From Crocinitomicaceae bacterium (GTDB taxonomy: Bacteria; Bacteroidota; Bacteroidia; Flavobacteriales_D; Crocinitomicaceae): a DNA stretch of 7,171 bases. The stretch's first letter is position 1; the number at the start of each line of letters is the position of its first letter. Where the stretch lies: positions 1-7,171 of the forward strand of contig JALWLM010000133.1 of assembly GCA_027084145.1 (NCBI GenBank). Reading direction: 5' to 3'. Of this stretch, positions 1 through 6,169 are shown piece by piece. The notes under the pieces are model-generated. The model saw only the letters and a list, made by a program, of their open reading frames with translations. It did no database searches and was not told where the DNA came from. A program made the position numbers and the translations under genes.

Positions 1-257
1 TTGTAAAACGGTTCTTCAAACTCAATGCTATCCATCACTTTAAAGTCTCCCTCTGCCAAGCCCACAAAGTTTGCTACGGTCATCGGCACTTTTTGGTGTT
101 CCAGTTTTAATAAAATATCTCCTTTGTTGGTTTTTATTTCTGCGTAAATTCCTTTCTCTAGCTTTCTTTTTTTCTTCCAATTACAGTTTTGTCCTCCAAA
201 AACAGGGTTTGTCATTAAAAAAAGTCCTGCTCCTATAACTAACAATATATTCTTCAT
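1..257 (-). CDS. Cyclophilin-type peptidyl-prolyl cis-trans isomerase, exported, partial (C-terminal part beyond left edge)
   Basis: The first 85 codons of a gene that leaves the window on the left. It starts at an ATG read leftward from 257. Residues 1-22 look like a Sec signal peptide: a Lys near the start, a hydrophobic run ILLVIGAGLFLM, then NPVFGG as a plausible cleavage site. A Cys at 25 follows, but the residues before it (GGQN) are not a normal lipobox, so I do not call a lipoprotein. A basic stretch at 27-35 leads into the first cyclophilin strands, with YAEIKTNKGDILLKL at 38-52 and VPMTVANFVGLAEG at 57-70. This is the usual family opening, and the visible part ends at EEPFY, close to the expected FYDG.FHRV substrate-binding motif. 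The expected role is proline isomerisation during protein folding in the periplasm. It lies 13 bases after NAD kinase on the same strand and is probably co-transcribed. The catalytic Arg lies outside the window, so activity cannot be judged. Confidence 0.87.
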   Translation of the reverse strand, partial: MKNILLVIGAGLFLMTNPVFGGQNCNWKKKRKLEKGIYAEIKTNKGDILLKLEHQKVPMTVANFVGLAEGDFKVMDSIEFEEPFY

Positions 258-270
258 TATTTTTTCTGTT

Positions 271-1161
271 TTACTTTAATTTAATATTTCTAGTGTCTTC
301 TCCCCAAGACATTTTCTTTCTAATAGTATCCAAAAAATTATTTTCCTCAAATTTAATGACATTAATCATAAAATCAGCCTTATGTACATAAACAATTTCA
401 TTTTGTTTAATACTTAATGATGTTCCGTCTAAACTAATTAAATAAGTACGGCTTCTTCCTTCTATTTGTAATTTAATCGGCATGTGGTCCGGAACAACCA
501 GCGGACGAACGTTTAAATTATGTGGTGCTATTGGTGTTAAAATGTGTACTTGACACCCCGGAGTAACAATCGGACCTCCACAACTTAAATTATATGCCGT
601 AGACCCCGATGGTGTTGAAACAATTAAACCATCTGCCCAATAAGAATTAATAAATTTTTCTTCCAACCAAGTGTGCACCATAATCATTGATGCCGTATCT
701 TTTTTTTGCAAAGTCACTTCGTTAAAGGCTAAATTATCATCACTAAAAAGGTTTTGCTCCGTTTCCACACGCAATAAAGACCGTTTTTGATGCTCATACT
801 TTTTTTCACTAACCAGTTCTATGGCATGCTCTATCTTATCTTTATAAATATTTGACAGAAACCCCAATCTTCCCGTGTTAATTCCCATCACCGGAACACC
901 GGAATCACGAACAAACTTTACATTTCGAATAAAAGTTCCATCTCCCCCAACACTAATGCTTAAGTCAATACCTGATTGTAAATCTTTATATGATGAAAAA
1001 ACATCACAATCGACTCCTATTCCGACTTTTTTAACAAGTTTTTCTTTTAACTCATCATATAAAACCGGAGTCCACCCTCTACTCTCTAAATTTTTTAATA
1101 ACTCTTGATAATATCGAATATTATCCTTAGTTACTTTTGCTCCATAAATAGCAACATTCAT
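271..1161 (-). CDS. nadK: NAD kinase (ATP-NAD kinase)
   Basis: Phosphorylates NAD+ to NADP+ in the cytoplasm, setting the NADP(H) pool for biosynthesis and redox defence. The 296-residue length is normal for bacterial NAD kinases. Visible motifs in order: a Rossmann-like start MNVAIYGAKV; the family signature GGDGTF at 72-77, with Asp74 as the predicted catalytic base; GINTGRLGFL at 93-102; the NE pair at 147-148 that binds the nicotinamide ribose side; and ADGLIVSTPSGSTAY at 176-190, followed by GGPIV. The beta-sandwich C-terminal half includes APHNLNVRPLVVPD and ends in a basic tail with SWGED, which I associate with Bacteroidota members. The start ATG is 2 bases after the stop of the CBS gene upstream, so the two genes are almost certainly translated from one message. 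The exported isomerase gene follows after 13 bases. No key residue is missing. Confidence 0.97.
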   Translation of the reverse strand: MNVAIYGAKVTKDNIRYYQELLKNLESRGWTPVLYDELKEKLVKKVGIGVDCDVFSSYKDLQSGIDLSISVGGDGTFIRNVKFVRDSGVPVMGINTGRLGFLSNIYKDKIEHAIELVSEKKYEHQKRSLLRVETEQNLFSDDNLAFNEVTLQKKDTASMIMVHTWLEEKFINSYWADGLIVSTPSGSTAYNLSCGGPIVTPGCQVHILTPIAPHNLNVRPLVVPDHMPIKLQIEGRSRTYLISLDGTSLSIKQNEIVYVHKADFMINVIKFEENNFLDTIRKKMSWGEDTRNIKLK

Positions 1162-1163
1162 AA

Positions 1164-1826
1164 CTACAAACTTAAATAGTTCATTAATGCTTCATAACGA
1201 AACTTTAGATCATCTTGAAACTTACTTTTTTGGAAAGTAGCTTTAATTGTATATTCATAACGTTCAAATGTTCTTACAATTCGTTCTAAGTCAACTTTGT
1301 TAATCTTTAATGTTACCTCTATCTTATTCGAATCGGGAACATTCATAACATAAGAACTTAAAATTTTTGCATTATTACTCTCGACAATTTGTGCAATTTG
1401 TGCAAGAGAATAATCATGAGGCTGAACCTCTAAAACAAGAATTCCTCCTACATCCATCATGTTTCCTGTCTTTGCTAAAACAGTCATTAAGTAATGGACA
1501 TCTATTCCTCCTATATATTTTTCTTCTTTATTTAAAACCGGAACAAAAGTTAATTTGGCTTCCGACATTTTCGTTAACACTTGATAAAGGTGATCTTCTT
1601 CAAACACATAGGGGCGTGGTAAATGCTGGAACAATTTGTCCAGAGATTCTTCCAGATTTTTTTGGTCTAAAATATCTGACTCCGAGACGACTCCTACAAA
1701 ATTCCCGTTTTTTAAAACCGGAAGATGAAGCACTTTAAACTCATCCATCCAGTTTAATGCTTTTTCCCCCGTATCCGTATGTTTCAACGGGGGGATTTCT
1801 TCATTTATTAGTTCTTTTGCTATCAT
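1164..1826 (-). CDS. CBS-domain pair protein with C-terminal ACT-like domain (AcuB-like)
   Basis: A 220-residue soluble protein with no catalytic motif that I can see. Two CBS repeats occupy about 1-55 (core LHLPVLKNGNFVGVVSESDI at 33-52) and about 70-120 (core FVPVLNKEEKYIGGIDVHYL at 94-113). The parallel PVL...G(V/G)(V/I) patterns show the internal duplication. Residues about 127-195 resemble an ACT fold, with a strand GGILVLEVQ, a helix SLAQIAQIVESNNAKI, a strand pair ending EVTLKINK, and a second helix LERIVRTFERY. CBS pairs typically bind adenine nucleotides (AMP, ATP, SAM, sometimes NAD-type ligands), and ACT domains bind small regulatory ligands. The ligand here is unknown. It is the first gene of the minus-strand operon and abuts nadK with a 2-base gap, so a role in sensing adenylates or pyridine nucleotides near NAD kinase is a reasonable but unproven inference. 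It starts at the only well-placed ATG, before MIAKELINEEIPPL. Confidence 0.88.
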   Translation of the reverse strand: MIAKELINEEIPPLKHTDTGEKALNWMDEFKVLHLPVLKNGNFVGVVSESDILDQKNLEESLDKLFQHLPRPYVFEEDHLYQVLTKMSEAKLTFVPVLNKEEKYIGGIDVHYLMTVLAKTGNMMDVGGILVLEVQPHDYSLAQIAQIVESNNAKILSSYVMNVPDSNKIEVTLKINKVDLERIVRTFERYEYTIKATFQKSKFQDDLKFRYEALMNYLSL

Positions 1827-1862
1827 TCTATATGCTAATGTACTAAATCCTGTTCAAGTTGT

Positions 1863-1870
1863 TACCTTTG
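1863..1870 (+). promoter_or_regulatory. pdxJ: Putative -7 promoter element (TAnnTTTG) for pdxJ
   Basis: TACCTTTG matches the Bacteroidota primary sigma factor -7 consensus TAnnTTTG. It sits 21 bases before the GTG of pdxJ, which would give a transcript start near 1875-1878 and a leader of about 15 bases. The matching -33 TTTG box is poor: the best candidate at the right distance is the AATG/TACT stretch around 1837-1843. It lies in the 65-base divergent region shared with the CBS-nadK operon, for which I could not find an equally good box on the other strand. Confidence 0.6.
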
Positions 1871-1891
1871 TAAGTATAAAAAGTAAGCACA

Positions 1892-2608
1892 GTGACAAAA
1901 TTAAGTGTAAATATTAATAAAATTGCAACTTTAAGAAATGCCCGGGGAGGTCATACCCCTAATGTTGTTGAGGCAGCAGTTGCTTGCGAACGGTTCGGAG
2001 CAGATGGTATAACCATACATCCAAGACCGGATGAACGGCATATAGCAACTAAAGATGTTTATGACTTAGCCGAAGTTGTAACAACAGAATTTAATATTGA
2101 AGGATATCCCGATGAACGATATTTGAATTTCATCCGTGAAATCCGCCCTGCTCAGGCAACGCTTGTCCCTGATCCTCCAAATGTTTTAACTTCTAATGAA
2201 GGTTGGGACACCAAAAAACATCTTTCTTTTCTGCAAGAGTTGATTCAGGAAATTCACTCTCTTGGTGTTAGAAGTTCTATTTTTGTAGACACAAACCTCG
2301 AAAACATTGAATATGCAGCAAAGACCGGAGTTCACCGAATTGAACTATATACAGGCCCTTATGCCGAGGATTTTATTCAAGACAAAGAAAAAGCAATTAT
2401 ACCTTATGTTTCTGCCGCTAACTTAGCAAAAGAATTAGGTTTGGAAATCAACGCGGGACATGATCTTGACCGAAAAAATCTTCGCTTTTTTAAGAAAAAC
2501 ATTCCTTTTTTAGAAGAAGTCTCTATCGGACATGCACTTATTTCCGATGCTTTATATTTAGGGCTGGAAAACACCATTCAACTTTATAAAAGAGAACTGG
2601 AAGTTTAA
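1892..2608 (+). CDS. pdxJ: Pyridoxine 5'-phosphate synthase
   Basis: Condenses 1-deoxy-D-xylulose 5-phosphate with 3-amino-2-oxopropyl phosphate to form pyridoxine 5'-phosphate, the last ring-forming step of DXP-dependent vitamin B6 synthesis in the cytoplasm. The 238-residue TIM barrel is full length. Visible family features: VNINKIATLRNARGG at 6-20; HPRPDERHI at 43-51, giving His43, Arg45 and His50; Glu70 in NIEGYP; Glu151 in IELYTG; NAGHDLDRKN at 187-196 with His190; and the phosphate-binding IGHALI at 212-217. By comparison with the E. coli enzyme, the catalytic set His45/Glu72/His193 corresponds to His43/Glu70/His190. The start is GTG, because the protein homology begins immediately with (M)TKLSVNIN and there is no ATG in frame nearby. 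It is transcribed divergently from the CBS-nadK operon and has its own promoter box. The next gene also appears to have a promoter, so pdxJ may be a single-gene unit with read-through. Confidence 0.97.
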   Translation: MTKLSVNINKIATLRNARGGHTPNVVEAAVACERFGADGITIHPRPDERHIATKDVYDLAEVVTTEFNIEGYPDERYLNFIREIRPAQATLVPDPPNVLTSNEGWDTKKHLSFLQELIQEIHSLGVRSSIFVDTNLENIEYAAKTGVHRIELYTGPYAEDFIQDKEKAIIPYVSAANLAKELGLEINAGHDLDRKNLRFFKKNIPFLEEVSIGHALISDALYLGLENTIQLYKRELEV

Positions 2609-2634
2609 TGGTCAGATAAAAAGCAGTATCTTTG
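2604..2634 (+). promoter_or_regulatory. Putative Bacteroidota promoter of the sufE operon
   Basis: TATCTTTG at 2627-2634 is a good match to the -7 consensus TAnnTTTG. TTTA at 2604-2607, 19 bases upstream, can serve as the -33 box (consensus TTTG). The predicted transcript start is near 2640, leaving a leader of roughly 12 bases before the sufE ATG at 2653. The -33 half overlaps the pdxJ stop codon. The position also argues against a longer sufE start at the TTG at 2632-2634, because that codon would lie inside the promoter. Confidence 0.68.
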
Positions 2635-2652
2635 CAAAAAGGTTTAGGTAAA

Positions 2653-3072
2653 ATGACTATTGAAGAAAAACAACAAGAAATCATCGAAGAATTCTCTATC
2701 TATGATGATTGGATGGACAAATATGAATATATCATCGAACTAGGAAAGGAATTACCTGTAATTTCAGAAGAAAAAAAAACCGATGACCGACTTATTGAAG
2801 GGTGCCAGTCTCGCGTTTGGCTTGATGCCCAAAAAGAAGATGGAGTAATGAGTTTTACCGCAGATTCTGATGCGATTATTACCAAGGGAGTTATCTCATT
2901 GTTGATTCGTGTATTAAACAAGCAAAAACCGGAAGACATTGCAACTGCTGATTTACATTTTATTAAAGATATCGGGTTGCAAGAACATCTTTCCCCAACA
3001 AGAGCTAACGGCTTGGCAAGTATGGTCAAAAAATTAAAACTTCATGCATTAAAAGCAATAAACAATGGATAG
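2653..3072 (+). CDS. sufE: SufE family sulfur-transfer / cysteine desulfuration protein
   Basis: Accepts persulfide sulfur from the PLP-dependent cysteine desulfurase SufS and passes it to the SufBCD scaffold for Fe-S cluster assembly in the cytoplasm. From the ATG at 2653 the protein has 139 residues, the normal length. It opens MTIEEKQQEIIEEFS, which matches the usual family start. An in-frame TTG 21 bases upstream would add seven residues (MQKGLGK) but lies in the promoter box, so I reject it. The sulfur-acceptor Cys51 is in LIEGCQSRVWL, the family hallmark. Also present are DDWMDKYEYIIELGK at 18-32 and the C-terminal HLSPTRANGL at 112-121. No sufBCDS genes are in the window. The next gene begins inside the sufE 3' end with an 8-base overlap, which indicates translational coupling to a second Fe-S assembly factor. 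Confidence 0.95.
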   Translation: MTIEEKQQEIIEEFSIYDDWMDKYEYIIELGKELPVISEEKKTDDRLIEGCQSRVWLDAQKEDGVMSFTADSDAIITKGVISLLIRVLNKQKPEDIATADLHFIKDIGLQEHLSPTRANGLASMVKKLKLHALKAINNG

Positions 3073-3385
3073 CAGTGAAAAAATTGAACTGGAGAATGAA
3101 GTAATTCAGATTTTGAAAACAATTCATGATCCTGAAATTCCTGTAGATATTTATGAATTGGGGTTAATTTATGAAGTTAGAATCAACGATGATAGAGCGG
3201 TGGAAATTGATATGACTTTAACTTCCCCTAACTGTCCTGTCGCTGAATCACTCCCTATAGAAGTTGAAGAGAAAGTCGCATCAAGTCCCTCTTTTAAATC
3301 TTGTAAAGTAAATATTGTTTTTGATCCCCCTTGGGATAAAGAAATGATGAGTGAAGAAGCAAAGTTGGAACTTGGATTTTTATAA
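3065..3385 (+). CDS. MIP18/DUF59 family Fe-S cluster assembly protein (SUF-associated)
   Basis: A 106-residue single-domain DUF59 protein of the SufT/PaaD/MIP18 group, which helps Fe-S cluster maturation or delivery to target proteins. Family features: IHDPEIPVDIYELGLIYEV at 20-38 with the conserved DPE and ELGL; MTLTSPNCPVAESLP at 50-64 with the conserved Cys57; and VFDPPWDKEMMSEEAK at 85-100, with the Pro-Pro-Trp expected in this family. It fills the domain with no extension, unlike long SufT proteins or ATPase fusions of the Mrp type, so I do not give it a gene symbol. The ATG overlaps the last codons of sufE (3065-3072) in another frame, a typical sign of coupled translation. The ketoacyl synthase start follows its stop by 2 bases. 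The role is inferred from family and context; the client proteins are unknown. Confidence 0.92.
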   Translation: MDSSEKIELENEVIQILKTIHDPEIPVDIYELGLIYEVRINDDRAVEIDMTLTSPNCPVAESLPIEVEEKVASSPSFKSCKVNIVFDPPWDKEMMSEEAKLELGFL

Positions 3386-3387
3386 AA

Positions 3388-4632
3388 ATGAATAGAGTTG
3401 TTGTAACAGGGCTGGGGGCACTTACTCCTATCGGTAATTCATTACACGAATTTTGGGAAAATGCAATAAAGGGAAAACAAGGGGCTGCTCCAATCACAAA
3501 GTTTGATGCTTCAAAATTTAAATGTCAGTTTGCCTGTGAGCTTAAAGATTTTAATCTCAATGAACATTTTAATAGAAAAGAAATTAAACAATATGATTTG
3601 TTTACACTTTACGCACTTCATGCTGTAAAAGACGCCCTATCAAAAGGAAAGATTAATTTAGATACACTTAATAAAAATCGAATAGGTGTTATTTGGGGAT
3701 CGGGGAATGGAGGAATTAAAACTTTCCAGGATCAGGTCACGGAATTTAATCAAGGAGAAGGTGTCCCTCGTTTTAACCCCTATTTTATTCCCCGCATTCT
3801 AGTAGATATTGCTTCCGGTGTAATCTCCATAAAATATGGTCTCCGAGGAATCAATTATACTTCCGTTTCTGCCTGTGCTTCTTCCACAACGGCAATCATT
3901 GAAGCCTTTAATCACATTAAATGGGGAAAAGCCGATATGATTATTTGCGGAGGCTCGGAAGCTGCTATTACAGAATCAACCATTGGTGGATTTTCTTCTT
4001 TGAAAGCTTTATCAACAAAAAACGATTCTTCTGAAACAGCATCAAGGCCTTTTGATGTGGAAAGAGATGGTTTTGTAATGGGGGAGGGAGCCGGAGCGAT
4101 TATTTTAGAGTCTTATGAGCACGCTGTTAAAAGAGATGCTGAAATATATGCTGAAGTCGTTGGTGGGGGGCAAGCCGCTGACGCCTATCATCTTACAGGA
4201 ACTCACCCAAAAGGAGAAGGGGCTGTTTTGGGGATGGAAGAAGCAATTCGGGAAGCAAAGATCACTCCTGATGATGTGGACTATATCAACATGCATGCGA
4301 CTTCCACACCCATGGGGGATATTAGCGAATTGATAGCGGTAGAACGTGTTTTTGGGAAACGAAAAGACCTTTTTCTTTCAGGAACGAAATCGATGACGGG
4401 ACATCTTCTTGGTGCTGCAGGAGCGATTGAGTCCATTTTAACCATTTTGTCGGTAAAGAATAATATCATTCCCCCAACTGTAAACAGTCAAAATATTGAA
4501 CCGGATTTTAAAGATTTATTTTCTTTTCCTCTACAAAAAGGATATCCTAAAACAATTCATTATGCAATGAGTAACACCTTCGGATTTGGAGGTCACATTG
4601 CAAGCGTGTTATTTAAAAAATTTGAGGATTAA
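3388..4632 (+). CDS. fabF: Beta-ketoacyl-[acyl-carrier-protein] synthase, FabF (KAS II) type
   Basis: Catalyses decarboxylative condensation of malonyl-ACP with an acyl-ACP, the elongation step of fatty acid or related acyl-chain synthesis. It has 414 residues, the full thiolase-fold length. The N-terminal RVVVTGLGALTPIG at 3-16 is typical. The active site is complete: nucleophile Cys163 in SVSACASS, His303 in NMHATSTPMGD, Lys334 in SGTKSMTGH, His339 in TGHLLGAAGA, and the gating Phe400 in SNTFGFGGH. A notable position is 107 in GSGNGGI: the FabF residue lining the bottom of the acyl pocket there (Ile108 in E. coli) is Asn here, so substrate preference may differ. No acyl carrier protein gene is adjacent, whereas the housekeeping fabF usually sits beside acpP. 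It may therefore be a paralogue for a special lipid or secondary product. It is third in the sufE operon, 2 bases after the DUF59 gene, and its stop overlaps the convergent gene. Confidence 0.93.
   Translation: MNRVVVTGLGALTPIGNSLHEFWENAIKGKQGAAPITKFDASKFKCQFACELKDFNLNEHFNRKEIKQYDLFTLYALHAVKDALSKGKINLDTLNKNRIGVIWGSGNGGIKTFQDQVTEFNQGEGVPRFNPYFIPRILVDIASGVISIKYGLRGINYTSVSACASSTTAIIEAFNHIKWGKADMIICGGSEAAITESTIGGFSSLKALSTKNDSSETASRPFDVERDGFVMGEGAGAIILESYEHAVKRDAEIYAEVVGGGQAADAYHLTGTHPKGEGAVLGMEEAIREAKITPDDVDYINMHATSTPMGDISELIAVERVFGKRKDLFLSGTKSMTGHLLGAAGAIESILTILSVKNNIIPPTVNSQNIEPDFKDLFSFPLQKGYPKTIHYAMSNTFGFGGHIASVLFKKFED
4629..4632. other. Convergent stop-codon overlap (TTAA)
   Basis: The palindrome TTAA supplies the TAA of the ketoacyl synthase on the plus strand (4630-4632) and the TAA of the NlpC/P60-CapA gene on the minus strand (4629-4631). 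There is therefore no intergenic space for a conventional terminator, and each message must end inside the opposing gene. Confidence 0.9.
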
Positions 4633-6140
4633 TTTTCCTTCTTTTTTATTTTTCCTTCATCTGAAATCTGAAGTGGAGAATTTGGAAAATCACTTTTTGT
4701 CAATCTCTGTATCTCTTTTATGACTCTCTTTTCAGGGTCTAATTGTGGCCCTCCCTCTCCCACTTGTTTTGTGGGGATTATTTCCGCATCAATAAATGTT
4801 CCTTCTTTTGTGACGTTTACCTTCATTATTGGTGCTATTCCTTTCACTCCACTTAGAGAAAATCGACCATACGTCGCAAAGTTACCCAAGCTATATGCGA
4901 TAAACCTGTTTTTATAAAGATCTACTGCTCTTGTCACATGAGGGCCGTGTCCAAAAACAATATCGGCTCCGGCATCAATTACAACTCGAGCAAACTCATA
5001 AGGGTTCCCCCTGTCCTCTCCTAAGAAAATTTCTTTTTTTCTGTTGACATGTGTATACTTGCTTCCTTCTGCTCCACCATGAAAAGAAACAATCACAATA
5101 TCTACAAGACTGTCTAAGTGAGCGATTGTTTTTCTATGAAAATCATAATTGTTAATACGAACGGTTCCCCTGTTTGGAGATACTGCATAAAACCCATATC
5201 GAACACTGTCTTTTTCAAAAATTGTATAGGGACAGGATTCCAATCCGGCATATTTTATTCCAACCTCTTCTAACTTCTGCATTGTATTTTTCCTTCCAAT
5301 TTCTCCAAAATCTCCGGAATGATTGTTTGCCAAACTTACTACATCAAAACCAGCTTCTTTGTAATAATTCACATAATGATCCGGAGACTTAAACGCATAA
5401 CATACGGCCGGATTACTACATTTTTTTACACTCCCTTTTCCTGTAAGAATTACCCCTTCTAAATTCCCGAAAGTAAGATCTGCATTCTGTAAAATGTCTT
5501 TTACCGGATTAAAAATATCTTTTCCATCATTTTCGGGCAGATATTTTTCCGAAGGGAAGTTTGTACCTATCATCATATCCCCAACCCCAATAATTGAAAT
5601 GATTCTGTTTCCCTCTTTTTGATTCTTTAATGTATCTTCTTGATTTTCACTCGGCAAATTTATCCTCCCTGCAAATAAAAATCGCTCATCATAATAACTT
5701 CTTGGAAAATTGTCAATCACAACCCCTCTGTTACAGCTGTGAACCATTTTCAATGTGCTGTCCGTTTTTTCTATTACCAAACTAACATGTCCAACTACTT
5801 TTGATGCTTTATTTCTTCCGGTAAAGAATAAAAGATCCCCTTTTTGTGTTTCTTCCAGTTTTATCTTTACCACTCGTGAAGCAATTAACCTCGATGATCC
5901 GGGTAGATTAATCCCTTGTGTAGACCAAACATATTGAATAAAGCCGCTGCAATCAAGAATTGTTCCTTTTGGACCTCTGGAGCGATACGACTTCCCGATT
6001 AATTCTTTGGCTTCAAGAATAACTTCTTCTATAATATTTGATGAGGCGGTCGCGTTTGAATCTAAGTTTGACGAATATACAGTTTGCGCGGTTAAAAAAA
6101 TGACCACAAGTATTATTTTACTTCTCTTAAAAAAATCCAT
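4629..6140 (-). CDS. Exported NlpC/P60 peptidase - CapA (PGA_cap) metallophosphatase-like fusion
   Basis: A 503-residue two-domain protein. Residues 1-23 form a signal peptide (Lys/Arg, then IILVVIFLTAQTVYSS), so it acts in the periplasm or outside the cell. The NlpC/P60 domain covers about 38-160, with Cys64 in LDCSGFIQY, GDLLFF at 101-106, His118 in GHVSLV and His134 in MVHSC as a complete catalytic triad. This family cleaves gamma-D-Glu-diamino acid bonds in peptidoglycan peptides. After a polar linker (162-178) a CapA domain covers about 180-460: GVGDMMIG with Asp188, GNLEG with Glu228, SLANNHSGDFG with Asn273 and His274, SFHGGAEG with His354, FGHGPHV with His398 and His401, and YSLGNF. 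CapA domains resemble calcineurin-like metallophosphatases and are linked to poly-gamma-glutamate systems. A role in wall or gamma-glutamyl polymer turnover is inferred. The reading frame is intact across the junction. The desaturase gene ends 29 bases upstream on the same strand, possibly in one operon. Confidence 0.92.
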   Translation of the reverse strand: MDFFKRSKIILVVIFLTAQTVYSSNLDSNATASSNIIEEVILEAKELIGKSYRSRGPKGTILDCSGFIQYVWSTQGINLPGSSRLIASRVVKIKLEETQKGDLLFFTGRNKASKVVGHVSLVIEKTDSTLKMVHSCNRGVVIDNFPRSYYDERFLFAGRINLPSENQEDTLKNQKEGNRIISIIGVGDMMIGTNFPSEKYLPENDGKDIFNPVKDILQNADLTFGNLEGVILTGKGSVKKCSNPAVCYAFKSPDHYVNYYKEAGFDVVSLANNHSGDFGEIGRKNTMQKLEEVGIKYAGLESCPYTIFEKDSVRYGFYAVSPNRGTVRINNYDFHRKTIAHLDSLVDIVIVSFHGGAEGSKYTHVNRKKEIFLGEDRGNPYEFARVVIDAGADIVFGHGPHVTRAVDLYKNRFIAYSLGNFATYGRFSLSGVKGIAPIMKVNVTKEGTFIDAEIIPTKQVGEGGPQLDPEKRVIKEIQRLTKSDFPNSPLQISDEGKIKKKEN

Positions 6141-6169
6141 CTTTCTAATTAAACGAACGAGCCCTAAAA

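Noticed and set aside
60..257. Lipoprotein signal for the cyclophilin, from Cys25
   Set aside because: The residues before the Cys (GGQN) do not fit a lipobox; an ordinary signal peptidase I site around residues 21-22 fits better.
1167..1174. A TAAGTTTG box on the minus strand just upstream of the nadK ATG, matching the -7 consensus
   Set aside because: It lies at the stop end of the CBS gene, would put the transcript start at or beyond the nadK start codon, and has no -33 box at the right distance. Probably chance in A+T-rich DNA.
1367..1738. Plus-strand open frame of 123 codons opposite the CBS gene
   Set aside because: It is antisense to a well-supported gene, its composition is unlike a real protein of this genome, and no family is recognisable.
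1511..1740. Repeated TTTAAAACCGGAA stretches near 1537 and 1713
   Set aside because: They fall at equivalent places in the two CBS repeats (the PVL-N/K core) and are explained by the internal protein duplication, not by a DNA repeat element.
1870..1887. Direct repeat GTAAG 13 bases apart between the pdxJ promoter box and its start codon
   Set aside because: Only five bases per copy in A+T-rich DNA; too short to support an operator without comparative data.
2700..3029. Minus-strand open frame of 109 codons opposite sufE
   Set aside because: A shadow of the SufE coding strand with Ser/Ile-rich low-quality sequence and no recognisable motif.
4876..4883. CAAAGTTA, a TAnnTTTG-type box on the minus strand inside the CapA coding region
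   Set aside because: It lies deep inside a conserved domain with no gene start downstream, so it is most likely coincidental.
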